Shown: positions 33,966 to 43,770 of the stretch, in pieces
Position numbering within the stretch: position 1 is the first letter of the stretch
Layout of the letters: the number at the start of each line of letters is the position of its first letter
NCBI GenBank assembly: GCA_949130495.1
Contig: CASBWL010000433.1
Coordinates: 248,001-312,000, forward strand
Reading direction: 5' to 3'
DNA length: 64,000 nucleotides
DNA from: Sambucus nigra
Lineage: Eukaryota > Streptophyta > Magnoliopsida > Dipsacales > Adoxaceae
Made by a program: the position numbers and the translations under genes
Notes under the pieces: generated by a model
What the model saw: the letters and a program-made list of their open reading frames with translations, nothing else
Told to the model about the DNA's origin: nothing
Database searches by the model: none

Positions 33966-36900
33966 GGTCGGCTTTAAAAGCCATTGATGAACGTGTCTGG
34001 ATTTTGGTTGAACGAGGATGGACTCCTCCAACCGTGACTGTTGATAATGTGACCAACTTGAAACCTGACATCACTTGGACTGATGATGAATTTAAATGGT
34101 CGTCTTTTAACTCTAAAGGTCTAAGTGCTATTTCTGGGTCTGTCACTCCTGATGAGTTCAAACGCATAATGACGTGCACCACGTCAAAAGAAGCATGGGA
34201 TATTTTGCAACTTACCCATGAAGGAACAAATGCTGTTAAAGAGTCAAAATTGCAAAATTTAACAACTCAATTTGAAACCATCACCATGCATGAAAATGAA
34301 TGTTTTGATGAATTTTATGCTAGGCTTTCTGACATTGTTAATACTAGCTATAATCTTGGTGAACATATTCCAAATGCTAGGGTTGTTAAAAAGATTCTTC
34401 GTTCCCTTCCTAAGCGTTTTATACCTAAAGTCACTGTGCTAAATTCATTGGGTAATTTAAATACTCTAAAATTGGAAGAACTGGTAGGAGATTTACAAAC
34501 TTATGAAATAGACATGTTTCCCAAATCTGCCAAGCCAAAAGATAAGGGAATTGCCCTTAAAGCCCAAGAGAGAAAAAGTGAGGGGTCGGCAAGAAAGAGA
34601 GTCGAGTCATCTAGAAAGATAGAAACTTCTGATTCTGAATGTGAGTTTGACTTAGATGATTTGGCATTATTTGCTAAAAACTTCAAGAAAATTCTGAAAT
34701 TTAAAAAAGGTGGAAATTTCAAAGATAAAAAGAATTTTCAGAAAAATAAGTTTGAAAAGAAAGATTTCAAAGAACCCCCTAAAGACAGTGAGAGGTGTTT
34801 TGAGTGCGACGGTAAGGGACACAGAGCGTTTGAGTGTGCCACTCGTCTGAATAGGGAAAAGGGTAAAGCTGTCCTAAACGCTACCCTTAGTGACGACAGT
34901 GAGGTCGAGTCGGTGGACTCGGGAGATGAGTCACCGCATGAGCGTAACTTCACCGCGTTCATGGCTAGTCATGTGAGTACTCCTAGTGCATCTCACGACG
35001 ATGAGGATGCTACTTCACAGGGACACCTCGACAGCAAAAGCGAAGAGAGTGAGGGAGAGGAGGAAGGTAGTGAGGACGAGAGTAGCCTTCAACGCGCCTA
35101 CGCCGAGTTATATGATGAGTCCTTCAAAACTAAAAAACGTAACAAGGCGTTAGTTCTTAGGATCACCGCGTTAGAAGAAGAGTTAGTAAAGATGAGAGAG
35201 AGAGAGTCCTCCACCTGCACCGCTATGAAAGAGAGAGAGTCTGCCTGGGTTAGTAAAGAAAATTTGCTTAAAGAGAGAGAGTGCAGTTTTGATAAAGAGA
35301 AAGCGGACTTGACTAAACAAGTGGCTAGTCTTACGAGTGAGCTCCATTCCTCCCTGGAGACTCGAAAGAAACTTGAATCCCTTGTTGCTCAGCTTACTCA
35401 TGACGTTGAGAGAGCTAGGAAAGTCAAGGTACAAATCGAGGACAGATCTGGGAAGATGGGAAAGATGCTCCTCGGTCCCGCTTTAGGTTTTGGTGACCGG
35501 CATGGAATAGGTTTTGATGGTGCCTCCACGTCTCAAATTGCATCCGGACCAATTCCTGAGTTTACTACGACTCCTTATGGCCGTCATAAAAAACCAAGAA
35601 GGAGAGTTCGACCAAGAAAAGCAAACCAAGGTTCTCCTAATATTGTGCCCTTTTGCTCCCATTGCAAAAGAAATGGACACCTTAGGGATGATTGCTATAA
35701 GTTGGGTCGGACACGACGTACGGTTGCTCCACCACTTCAGACTGATGAGTTTGCCAGTCTGAGAGAGCGTGTTGAGTTTCTAGCCGCCACATCACAGAGC
35801 TTGATGGAGGAATTCCGACGGATGACCTTACCATCAATGAATGCGCCCCGCATTCCGGCTAAAACCAACAACAACAAGGGAATACTAAAAGGTACCTACT
35901 CTTGGGTTCCTAAGAAAGAGAAAAAGGCCCTTGTTGTCCATGTCGCTCTCAAAGCCCATAATACCTCACAGTGGTATTTTGACAGTGGTTGCTCCAGACA
36001 TATGACAGGTGATACCTCATATTTTACCCATCTTGAGGATTATAATGATGGGAGAGTCACCTTTGGAGATGGTAGCAAATCTAGCATAGTAGGACGAGGT
36101 ACAGTAGAGTTACCAGGATTTCCAAAGCTAGAGAACGTGCTGTACGTCAAAGGTTTGAAAGCAAACCTTATTAGCATCAGCCAGCTGTGCGACGATGACT
36201 TTGCAGTGAAGTTTGACCGGAAAACTTGTAAGGTCTATGATCAAGCCGGTAAACTATTAGTGCAAGGGGTGAGGACAGAAGATAACTGTTATGGGACTGA
36301 GCCCAAATCCTCACTTGTCTGCAACAGCGCCACGATCACTCCTATGGATCTGTGGCACCAACGTCTAGGTCATGTGAACGTCAGAGACTTATCTCGTTTA
36401 GTCAAAAAGGACCTAGTACGTGGCTTACCTTCACTTGGAAAGCCAACTTCCATGATTTGTGGACCCTGTCAGTTGGGAAAACAAATCCGTAGCCCGCATA
36501 GGAAGTTGAATTCCATTACCACCTCCCGTGCTCTTGAGTTGATTCACATGGATCTTATGGGTCCTACTCGCACGGAGAGTCTAGGTGGTAAGAGATACAT
36601 TCTCGTGATGGTAGACGATTTCTCCAGATACTCCATTGTAGGTTTTCTAAGAGAGAAATCTGATGCTGTAGAATTTTTAACGACTAAGTGCCGTGTCCTG
36701 CAAAATCAACACGGGGTCACTATTAACAGAATACGTAGTGACAACGGCACTGAATTTAAGGAAGCAAAGGTGGATTTGTACTGTGATAGCCTTGGGATCA
36801 AACATGAGTTCTCTGCTGTGAGAACTCCTCAGCAAAATGGGATTGTTGAGAGGAAAAATAGAACGATCCAAGAAATGGCTAGATCTATGCTTCTAGGTCG

Positions 36901-38977
36901 TAAAATTTCTAGGAGATTTTGGGCAGAGGCAGTGTCTACTGCATGCCACACGGTGAATAGGGTCTATCTGCGTCCACACACACTTAAGACGCCTTATGAA
37001 TTGTGGACAGGCAAGAAACCCAACCTGGCTTATTTCCGTGTCTTTGGGAGTAAATGCTACATCCTACGGGATAGAGAGCAATTAGGAAAGTTTGACTCCC
37101 GGAGCGACGAGGGAATATTGCTAGGATATTCATCGGACAGTAGAGCGTACCGGGTTTTTAACCTGAAGAGCTCTAAGGTTATGGAATCAATAAACGTCAC
37201 TGTGCAAGATGACGAACCTCCGACGGTTATTGATCCCAACCTTCAGTGTGAGGATGAGAACAATTCTGACAGTGATTTACCTGTTCCTCTCCCACACTCT
37301 GTGGACCCTATTCCTGTGTTAGGGGACACACCTGCTTGGGTTCGCAAGAGTCATGACCCTTCTGCCATTGTTGGTGATCCCACTCTAGGGGTCAAGACTC
37401 GTGCTCAGCTAGAGAACGTTGTTAGCCATCTTTGCTACACGTCCAAAGTCGAGCCCAAGAATCACAAGGAAGCACTCAAAGATGAACACTGGATATCTGC
37501 TATGCAGGATGAGTTGCTTCAGTTTAAGAAGAACAATGTCTGGGAACTTGTCCCCCGACCTAGTGATACTAATGTTATTGGTACCCGGTGGATTTTCAAG
37601 AATAAAATGGATGAAAATGGTACCATAATCAGAAATAAGGCTAGGTTGGTCGCTCAAGGCTACACACAGATAGAGGGTGTAGACTTTGGAGAGACATTTG
37701 CTCCTGTTGCGAGGCTTGAGTCCGTTCGCTTATTACTCGCCATCGCATGTCATCTGCACTTTAAAGTATATCAGATGGATGTCAAGAGTGCCTTTCTGAA
37801 TGGCATTCTACAGGAAGAGGTTTTTGTGGAACAACCAAAAGGGTTTGAAGACCCTAAGCACCCTGAACACGTTTACTATCTGAGGAAAGCCTTGTATGGT
37901 TTGAAGCAAGCACCCCGTGCTTGGTACGAGAGGCTTACTTCCTATCTCATAGCCCGTGGCTTCAAGAGAGGGGGAGTTGATATGACATTGTTCGTCAGGA
38001 GAGATGACGGTGCTATCTTAGTTGCCCAAGTCTATGTGGACGACATAGTCTTTGGATCCACATGCTCCCAGCATGCTCACCACTTTGAGGAGGAGATGAA
38101 AAGTGAGTTTGAGATGAGCATGGTAGGTGAGCTTACATTCTTTCTTGGTCTCCAGGTTCGTCAGCTAGAGGATGGGATGTTCATCTCCCAATCCAAGTAT
38201 GCTAGATACCTAGTAAAGAAATTTGGTTTAGACTCCGCTAAGCATGCTCGTACGCCTATGAGTACCACTACCAAGCTTAGTAAAGACACTTCAGGCAAGG
38301 ACGTAGAGCAAACCTTGTATCGGAGTATGATAGGCAGTCTTCTCTACTTGACTGCTAGTCGTCCCGACATTGCCTTTAGTGTTGGAGTCTGTGCGCGTTA
38401 TCAGGCGTCTCCCAAAGAGTCACACTTACTCGCTCTAAAACGTATTATCAAATACGTGAGTGGGACTCTCTCATACGGTATTTGGTATTCCTTTGATACC
38501 GATGACCGTTTGTCCGCCTATTCGGATGCCGATTGGGCTGGGGACGTAGATGGTTGTAGGAGCACTTCTGGTGGGTGTTTCTACTTTGGTTCTGCTCTTG
38601 TCTCTTGGTTGAGCAAGAAGCAAAACTCCATCTCTTTGTCCACTGCGGAGGCTGAGTACATCGCCGCCGGGAGTTGTTGCACGCAACTCATGTGGATGAA
38701 GCAAATATTGGAGGATTATGGGATTTCACAGGACACCATGACCATTTCCTGTGATAACACGAGCGCGATACACATATCCCGCAATCCTGTCCAACATTCG
38801 CGCACAAAGCACATCAGGTTACGCGAGCACTTTATACGTCAGTTAGTTGAAGAGAAAGTCGTAACCCTGAGTTTTGTTCCTACCGACCGTCAATTAGCCG
38901 ATATTTTCACGAAACCTTTAGATGCCCTTAGATTTGAGAGTCTTAGGAAGTCTTTGGGGATTTGCATTGTTGACTGA
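33896..38977 (+). CDS. Copia Gag-Pol polyprotein, 1,693 aa, uninterrupted
   Basis: Structural and enzymatic proteins of a SIRE/Maximus-type Ty1/copia element in one frame. Gag begins [20 protein letters not shown] (UBN2/DUF4219 type). A first CCHC knuckle, [14 protein letters not shown], starts at residue 301. An acidic and coiled-coil stretch covers about 340-520. A second knuckle, [14 protein letters not shown], starts at 587. Protease [12 protein letters not shown] has its catalytic Asp at 696. Integrase has its HHCC start (LWHQRLGH, His821; CGPCQLGK) and catalytic Asp886, Asp949 and Glu985 (D-X35-E). Reverse transcriptase has YVDD at 1380-1383. RNase H has SDADWAGD (Asp1544), STAEAEY and the terminal [11 protein letters not shown] and ADIFTKPL. 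All key residues are present and no stop or frameshift is seen. The large coiled-coil gag with two knuckles is typical of the lineage. No env-like frame follows. Confidence 0.95.
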   Translation: MEKSYYKMPIFDGSNYAYWKARMRSALKAIDERVWILVERGWTPPTVTVDNVTNLKPDITWTDDEFKWSSFNSKGLSAISGSVTPDEFKRIMTCTTSKEAWDILQLTHEGTNAVKESKLQNLTTQFETITMHENECFDEFYARLSDIVNTSYNLGEHIPNARVVKKILRSLPKRFIPKVTVLNSLGNLNTLKLEELVGDLQTYEIDMFPKSAKPKDKGIALKAQERKSEGSARKRVESSRKIETSDSECEFDLDDLALFAKNFKKILKFKKGGNFKDKKNFQKNKFEKKDFKEPPKDSERCFECDGKGHRAFECATRLNREKGKAVLNATLSDDSEVESVDSGDESPHERNFTAFMASHVSTPSASHDDEDATSQGHLDSKSEESEGEEEGSEDESSLQRAYAELYDESFKTKKRNKALVLRITALEEELVKMRERESSTCTAMKERESAWVSKENLLKERECSFDKEKADLTKQVASLTSELHSSLETRKKLESLVAQLTHDVERARKVKVQIEDRSGKMGKMLLGPALGFGDRHGIGFDGASTSQIASGPIPEFTTTPYGRHKKPRRRVRPRKANQGSPNIVPFCSHCKRNGHLRDDCYKLGRTRRTVAPPLQTDEFASLRERVEFLAATSQSLMEEFRRMTLPSMNAPRIPAKTNNNKGILKGTYSWVPKKEKKALVVHVALKAHNTSQWYFDSGCSRHMTGDTSYFTHLEDYNDGRVTFGDGSKSSIVGRGTVELPGFPKLENVLYVKGLKANLISISQLCDDDFAVKFDRKTCKVYDQAGKLLVQGVRTEDNCYGTEPKSSLVCNSATITPMDLWHQRLGHVNVRDLSRLVKKDLVRGLPSLGKPTSMICGPCQLGKQIRSPHRKLNSITTSRALELIHMDLMGPTRTESLGGKRYILVMVDDFSRYSIVGFLREKSDAVEFLTTKCRVLQNQHGVTINRIRSDNGTEFKEAKVDLYCDSLGIKHEFSAVRTPQQNGIVERKNRTIQEMARSMLLGRKISRRFWAEAVSTACHTVNRVYLRPHTLKTPYELWTGKKPNLAYFRVFGSKCYILRDREQLGKFDSRSDEGILLGYSSDSRAYRVFNLKSSKVMESINVTVQDDEPPTVIDPNLQCEDENNSDSDLPVPLPHSVDPIPVLGDTPAWVRKSHDPSAIVGDPTLGVKTRAQLENVVSHLCYTSKVEPKNHKEALKDEHWISAMQDELLQFKKNNVWELVPRPSDTNVIGTRWIFKNKMDENGTIIRNKARLVAQGYTQIEGVDFGETFAPVARLESVRLLLAIACHLHFKVYQMDVKSAFLNGILQEEVFVEQPKGFEDPKHPEHVYYLRKALYGLKQAPRAWYERLTSYLIARGFKRGGVDMTLFVRRDDGAILVAQVYVDDIVFGSTCSQHAHHFEEEMKSEFEMSMVGELTFFLGLQVRQLEDGMFISQSKYARYLVKKFGLDSAKHARTPMSTTTKLSKDTSGKDVEQTLYRSMIGSLLYLTASRPDIAFSVGVCARYQASPKESHLLALKRIIKYVSGTLSYGIWYSFDTDDRLSAYSDADWAGDVDGCRSTSGGCFYFGSALVSWLSKKQNSISLSTAEAEYIAAGSCCTQLMWMKQILEDYGISQDTMTISCDNTSAIHISRNPVQHSRTKHIRLREHFIRQLVEEKVVTLSFVPTDRQLADIFTKPLDALRFESLRKSLGICIVD

Positions 38978-40510
38978 GGGGTTGGTCTATGTCTAGAATA
39001 GGATGCTTCTTCATGTTCATATCATATGCTTCCTATTACTAGTCTGTTTATATGTACCATAGCTTTCTTGTACAGCTTTTATGTATTTGTTTCTTATTCT
39101 TAGAAAAATACAAAAAGATTTTTTTTAAAAAAATTTTGAGAAAAGCACAAAAAGATTTTATTTTGATAAAATTCTTTGAAAAATTCAAAAAGAGATTTGC
39201 CTTTTATGGATGAGCATTTAAGATAGCCAAGTCACAACTTCATTCCATATATCCATGTGACTGTTTGATGGAGATTTGAGAGGCTACATCATTTCATCCA
39301 TGTGCTTAACATTGATTGGAGTCCTTGAGATGTAATTAGAGATATTTCCTACATGCTTGACTCCTATATCCTTTATTGCACACATGCACGGCTATATTTG
39401 ATTATTGCACTTGTCAATCTCATGTTGGCTTGAGTGTTTCCATCTCAATCCTGTCTATACAATGTATAAAATGCGATAAAACTTGACAAGATTGGATTGC
39501 ATGTAAAAAACCGTTTGGTTAGACTGTGCGCATATTTTCATAACGGGGAGGGGCTGCGAAAGTTGATTCTTATCCTTTGCGCAAAAGCCACCGTTAAAAA
39601 GGACCTAAAAAATGGAGGAATTTTAATATCCGAGGTCCTAAGAGGTTAAAAGAGCCCGAAAAAAAATTGTTAAGGCAATCAAAAGCAATACATGCCATAT
39701 ATGGGCCATTTAGGTTTCACCATCAATTCTCCAAAGTTTGAGAATTTAGTATACCTCTATTCATAATATAAATCTGAGGGAGTTTGGTTGGAGATTGAAA
39801 AACGGGTTTGCACTTCCTTGAAAGTCCTGAAAACGCATGAAAATCATTTTGGACGTTATTGGTGTAGAAATCACTTTGAGCTTTGATTTGTAGATTTGAT
39901 AGTCAATGTCATATATTTCCAATCTTTTACACCAAAGGAAGCATTTGAGTTCATTCGTTAGGAATATCCAATATTCATCGTGCACATATGTCATGTTTGT
40001 ATGCTTTGATTTTCCTATTGAATTTTGTTCACACCCATTCTTGTACGCTATCACCGACTTGGTTGTTTTATGTTCATTCATGGTGTGATTTTATGCCTTG
40101 TGACATCCCAGTACTTGATTGCTTGATTTTTTTCTCTTTTGTCTATTTGGGGACATCATAAAAAGGGGGAGAATGAATTATCTGATTATGGGGGAGTTTT
40201 TGAGTTTTTGAAATTCTGAGAATATCATCTTACATTGATATATATATGTTTATCTCATTTCAAAACTCGATACGTCACTTGGTATTTGCTTTATCTCATG
40301 TGTGTAGGTACATCCTTGATAATCCCATGATACATACCCTGATGAGAAAAGCGTGAAGATTCCTGAAGAATTGAAGAACAAACGATGCAGTCTTATTCAC
40401 TTGTACTCTTTCAGTTTTGGGTTCATGGAAGGGTAGATTTGTATAGGAAATTTCATATTTGATAATTCGGATTTTTTATGTTTGTTCCGGCATAGACATA
40501 GGGGGAGATT
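38978..40510 (+). other. 3' untranslated region of element M
   Basis: 1.5 kb without a credible gene. It carries three GGGGGAG tracts, at 40,165-40,171, 40,190-40,196 and 40,501-40,507. Only the last touches the LTR. Several blocks (39,560-39,930, 40,085-40,200) are conserved in element B in the same order, although B lost pol. Short frames here (for example 39,906-40,088) lack domains. Confidence 0.8.
40498..40510 (+). promoter_or_regulatory. Polypurine tract of element M
   Basis: ATAGGGGGAGATT directly before the TG of the 3' LTR. Confidence 0.88.
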
Positions 40511-40644
40511 TGTAAGGACAATTTGTCCATCTTTATGTATATGTTATGTCATACGCCGTTACAAGATTGTTGGTTGAAAAGATCACATCGTCATCAACAA
40601 AATCCGAAGATCAAAAGAAGAAAGAATTTGGGAATCAGACCTGA

Positions 40645-40875
40645 CCGGACCGATCCGGTCCAGAAAAAGAACCGATCCGGTTTACCGGACCGATCCGACC
40701 ATCTACCGGACCGATCCGTTTTGTCAGACTCCAGTAGCCACCGGATCCATAGCGAACCGATGAAGGCAAAAGTCCCGGACCGATCCGATGCCATCCAGAC
40801 CGATCCGGTTTCAGAAAAAGAACCGATCCGACTTACCCGGACCGATCCGCCTAATCGACCGGACCGATCCGGTGA
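40645..40875. repeat. ACCGATCCG repeat cluster in LTR of element M
   Basis: Nine copies of ACCGATCCG, often as GGACCGATCCGG, a near-palindrome. Copies 1-4 and 6-9 form two similar blocks sharing the CAGAAAAAGAACCGATCCG spacer, so the cluster grew by duplication. The deleted 5' LTR keeps five copies (from 33,370). Confidence 0.88.
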
Positions 40876-40925
40876 GGATAATCACTGCCAGATCGTGCAG
40901 CCGATTTTGAAGGTTTTCGATCCCT

Positions 40926-40933
40926 TATTTAAA
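40926..40933 (+). promoter_or_regulatory. Likely TATA box in the 3' LTR of element M
   Basis: TATTTAAA in the context CCCTTATTTAAACCACG. It lies at the same LTR position as TATAAATAG of LTR C. It is inside the segment missing from the 5' LTR. Confidence 0.55.
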
Positions 40934-41476
40934 CCACGATCAGCAGCTGGTTTTCTTAAGACTTATACACGATTTTCAGAGCATATCAACCCTAAAGTCT
41001 TCACCTATTGAGTCCTATGATTCTAGGTTTTTAGATTCACACATCTTCCATATCTATGTGAATCAAAGTTTGGTAACCCAAGAACACCATTACTGTTGTT
41101 CAACCCTTGTGAAGTGGACCGCTTCTTCCTCTTCATTGCAGCCCTACTGGACAGGGATAGTTCCAGCCGCAAGCCCTACTGGAAAGGGATTTTCTTCCAG
41201 CCGCGACTACAGAATCCGATACCCGAGGGTAATTCTTAGTCAACCTGTATTTCATTGTAATCCGATTGTAAACCGTATTTTACAAATTATAGTGATATAC
41301 AAATGGTTTTGCCCCTGTGGGGGATTTTTCCTTAAACTTTGTGTGTTGAATATCTTGTGCATGATTTCATATTGTTTCAATCACACCTAGTTGCATGCTT
41401 AGGGTTAATTTGGGTTAAAATTGGTGTTTATTATATTATTTCTTATTTGAACGCAAGCGCCAACTCTCTCAACCCC

Positions 41477-41897
41477 ATTTTGATTTACTCAAACTCACCT
41501 TATCATAAATGTGAATCATTAAGAAACCCTTATATTCATATTACCCAATCTTGAAGTGATATTTGTGGAGAAGAGAAGCCATCTCCATTACCTTTATTAA
41601 AGTTCTGATGGAAGCTCTTGTTGAAGAAAACAAACCGAGGCCTGCTGGATATTCGTCTATCAAACATGTCGTATTTCATTATGTACATGTAAGTCGAAGT
41701 TTACATTTATTAGTGAAATAAAAAGCCTTTTCCCCTTTCGGGGATTTTTTGAAAATTGCTTTTGTGATTATTGGATTGCATGCTAAATAGATTTATCTCT
41801 TTTAGTCACAGATGCATGTTTAGGGTTTAATTGAAACTGATGACAAAATCAGAGTTTAATTAAATAAGTTAAAACATTGAACCAAGGCACACTCTCA
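41477..41897 (+). repeat. Element C 5' LTR, second part
   Basis: Resumes after the second ACCCC copy and ends GGCACACTCTCA. It contains the CCCCTTTCGGGGATTTTT block equivalent to CCCCTGTGGGGGATTTTT in LTR M. Confidence 0.75.
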
Positions 41898-41900
41898 AAT

Positions 41901-41912
41901 TGGTATCAGAGC
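41901..41912 (+). promoter_or_regulatory. Primer-binding site of element C
   Basis: TGGTATCAGAGC, three bases after the LTR end. Confidence 0.88.
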
Positions 41913-42005
41913 CATTTACATAATTCCATCGTGTAATTTTCCGCATAATTTTTGAGACATGAATTTTCTAAAAAAATTAATATTTGAAAAAGCTAAGTTC
42001 AATAA

Positions 42006-42857
42006 ATAACTTATATAATCGAATTCCAGTTTTTGACGGATCAAACTATGGTTATTGGAAAGCTTGCAAAAAATATACTTTAAAAGATATTAATGAATGT
42101 GTCTGGTTAGTTTGTTAAAGTGGGTGGACTCCTCCCACCATCACCGTAGATAATGTGACTAATCCCATACCTGTATCTAGTTGGACTGAGGCTGAATTTA
42201 AATAGAACACTTATAATACACGTCGCCTTAGTGCTATATTCGGAGCCATCTCACCAGACGAATTTTGACGTATAATTACATGTTCCACGTCAAAAGAGGC
42301 GTGGGATGTTTTTCAACTTACCCATGAGGTAACAAGTTCCTTAAGACTGCTAAACTTCAAAATGTAACTACTCAGTTTGAAAAAAGTGCCAAGCTTGAAT
42401 CCGAGATTATGGATGAATTCCCTGCTCGCTTGTCAGATATAGTTAATAAGAGATGTAATCTTGGTGAAACAATTCCAAACACAAAGGTCATTGTGTTGAA
42501 TTTATTAAGAATGTTAGATTCACTTAATTTAGAAGAACTCATAGGAGACATTTAGACTTACGAAATTGACATGTATCCTAAAATGGTTAAACCTAAAGAA
42601 AAATGGATAGCACTTAAAACCCAGTCTAAAAATAATGAAAATTCTTCTAGGAAGAGAGAGGGGAGGCATAAAAAAGAGAGAGGAAGTGTCATCTGATTCT
42701 AAATATGACATAAATTTAGATGATTTGTCCATGTTTGCAAAAAATTTCAAAAAATTTCTCAAACTTAAAAACAATAGAAATTTTAAAAATAAAATGTTTT
42801 GTGAAAAAGAAATTTCGAAAGAAATTTGATAAAGATAAAAAGGACACCCCTAATAGA
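42006..42857 (+). pseudogene. Element C gag, degenerate and truncated
   Basis: Recognisable pieces are PVFDGSNYGYWKA, TPPTITVDNVTNP and TCSTSKEAWDVFQLTHE, matching residues 9-110 of the M polyprotein. A later piece near 42,635-42,829 matches the basic region before the first zinc knuckle. At least four stops and several indels break the frame. It ends just before the knuckle at the junction with LTR E. Confidence 0.75.
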
Positions 42858-43655
42858 GAATTCTCACATTAATTTCCCATTAATTTCATTCAAGTGTTCT
42901 ATATACAAAACCCCCTTTTTGTACCCTTTTACAACCAAAATGAGTTTTTATTTACACATCACAAAAATATGAATTGGATATCATAAATAAACTTCAGAGA
43001 AAGTTAACCACTTGCCTTTTGGGGTTCCTTGGGTCTGATCCATTGGTGTAGAGGCAAGCTTGATGATGAGCACCCAATCCGTTCCTTGTTTTATCTCCAA
43101 AAGATCCCCAAAATGGCTATAACTGCACCCTCTCACTTCCTCCCGAATTTCTTATATTTAGGTTTATGTTTCTTTGTCATTCCCCACTCTTAGATTTAGG
43201 TCTTAAAACACTAATACCGTTTGTATCCTAATGGGCCAAGCCCAAGTGACCCAAATAGCCCCGTGTGGGCTTGATTATGCCTAAAAATGCCCCGTGACCC
43301 GTTTACTACCCCCAGGTACACTTTTTCGACCATCTCAGCCTATTCGGACTCAACCGTGCACTCAAAATCTACATCCAAATTAATTTATAAAAATCCTTAT
43401 CTTACACCCAAATTAGTCTATACCGACCCCCGGTTGAGATAAATAAATGTCACTTCACTAATACAAGTTATGATGTAAATAAATTTTTACTATTCAGTTA
43501 GTAATTAAATTTCCCTAAATATTAACCATTCACTCTCCGATTAATATTTAAATAAATATTACCATAATTAATTCAATTAAATTACGACACACGAGTAATT
43601 TAAAAAATTTTGGAATTAATTAAATATTACATGCACAGAAATACTAGGTGTTACA
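42858..43655 (-). repeat. Element E 3' LTR, truncated
   Basis: Aligns along its whole length with about 49,526-50,320. On the minus strand it starts TGTAACACCTAGTATTTC. The left (3') end is missing: homology with the other LTR stops where element C gag begins. Confidence 0.75.
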
Positions 43656-43680
43656 TACTCCCGCCCTTACAAAGGAATTT
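43656..43680 (-). promoter_or_regulatory. Polypurine tract of element E
   Basis: The minus strand reads CTTTGTAAGGGCGGGAGTA then TGTAACAC, the 'AAGG.GGGAG.(A)TGTAACACC' junction common at the 3' LTR of plant chromoviruses. Confidence 0.7.
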
Positions 43681-43689
43681 CATCCCCGA

Positions 43690-43770
43690 AATTTATTCAT
43701 TACTACAGCGAATAACTCTGGATACTGCTCTAACATATCCTCCTCCTGTTCCCACGTATACTTAACAATA
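43690..43770 (-). pseudogene. C-terminal end of element E pol
   Basis: The minus strand reads KYTWEQEEDMLEQYPELF, matching the 'ATWE.EEDMR.RYP.LF' end of chromovirus integrase/chromodomain proteins. Confidence 0.65.

Larger units (their letters stand above)
33232..41471 (+). mobile_element. Element M: SIRE/Maximus-type copia retrotransposon, coding-intact
   Basis: 8,240 bp with LTRs 33,232-33,783 (552 bp) and 40,511-41,471 (961 bp), target duplication ACCCC, primer site, a 1,693-codon Gag-Pol frame, a 1.5-kb 3' untranslated region and a polypurine tract. I saw no base difference between the LTRs over the 552 aligned positions, so the insertion is very recent. The 5' LTR lacks 40,793-41,201 of the 3' LTR. 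It is the only element in the window likely to encode working replication enzymes. Confidence 0.93.
40511..41471 (+). repeat. Element M 3' LTR, full length
   Basis: 961 bp, TGTAAGGACAATTTG...CAACTCTCTCA. It includes the cluster of ACCGATCCG repeats at 40,645-40,875, TATTTAAA at 40,926 and a short direct duplication GCCCTACTGGA(C/A)AGGGAT at about 41,140-41,190. Followed by ACCCC. Confidence 0.93.
32550..42857 (+). mobile_element. Element C: decayed SIRE-type copia, split by element M
   Basis: The 5' LTR is 32,550-33,231 plus 41,477-41,897 (about 1.1 kb when joined), followed by the primer site at 41,901 and a gag pseudogene. Its ends TGTAAGGACAT...ACTCTCA and gag sequence are those of the B/M family. 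Element M sits in the LTR with target duplication ACCCC. The gag stops at about 42,857, where LTR sequence of gypsy E begins, so protease, pol and the 3' LTR are lost. Confidence 0.75.

Noticed and set aside
39761..40088. Frames in the 3' UTR of element M as an extra ORF or env-like gene
   Set aside because: Minus and plus frames overlap, are short, and are not kept open at the homologous place in element B.
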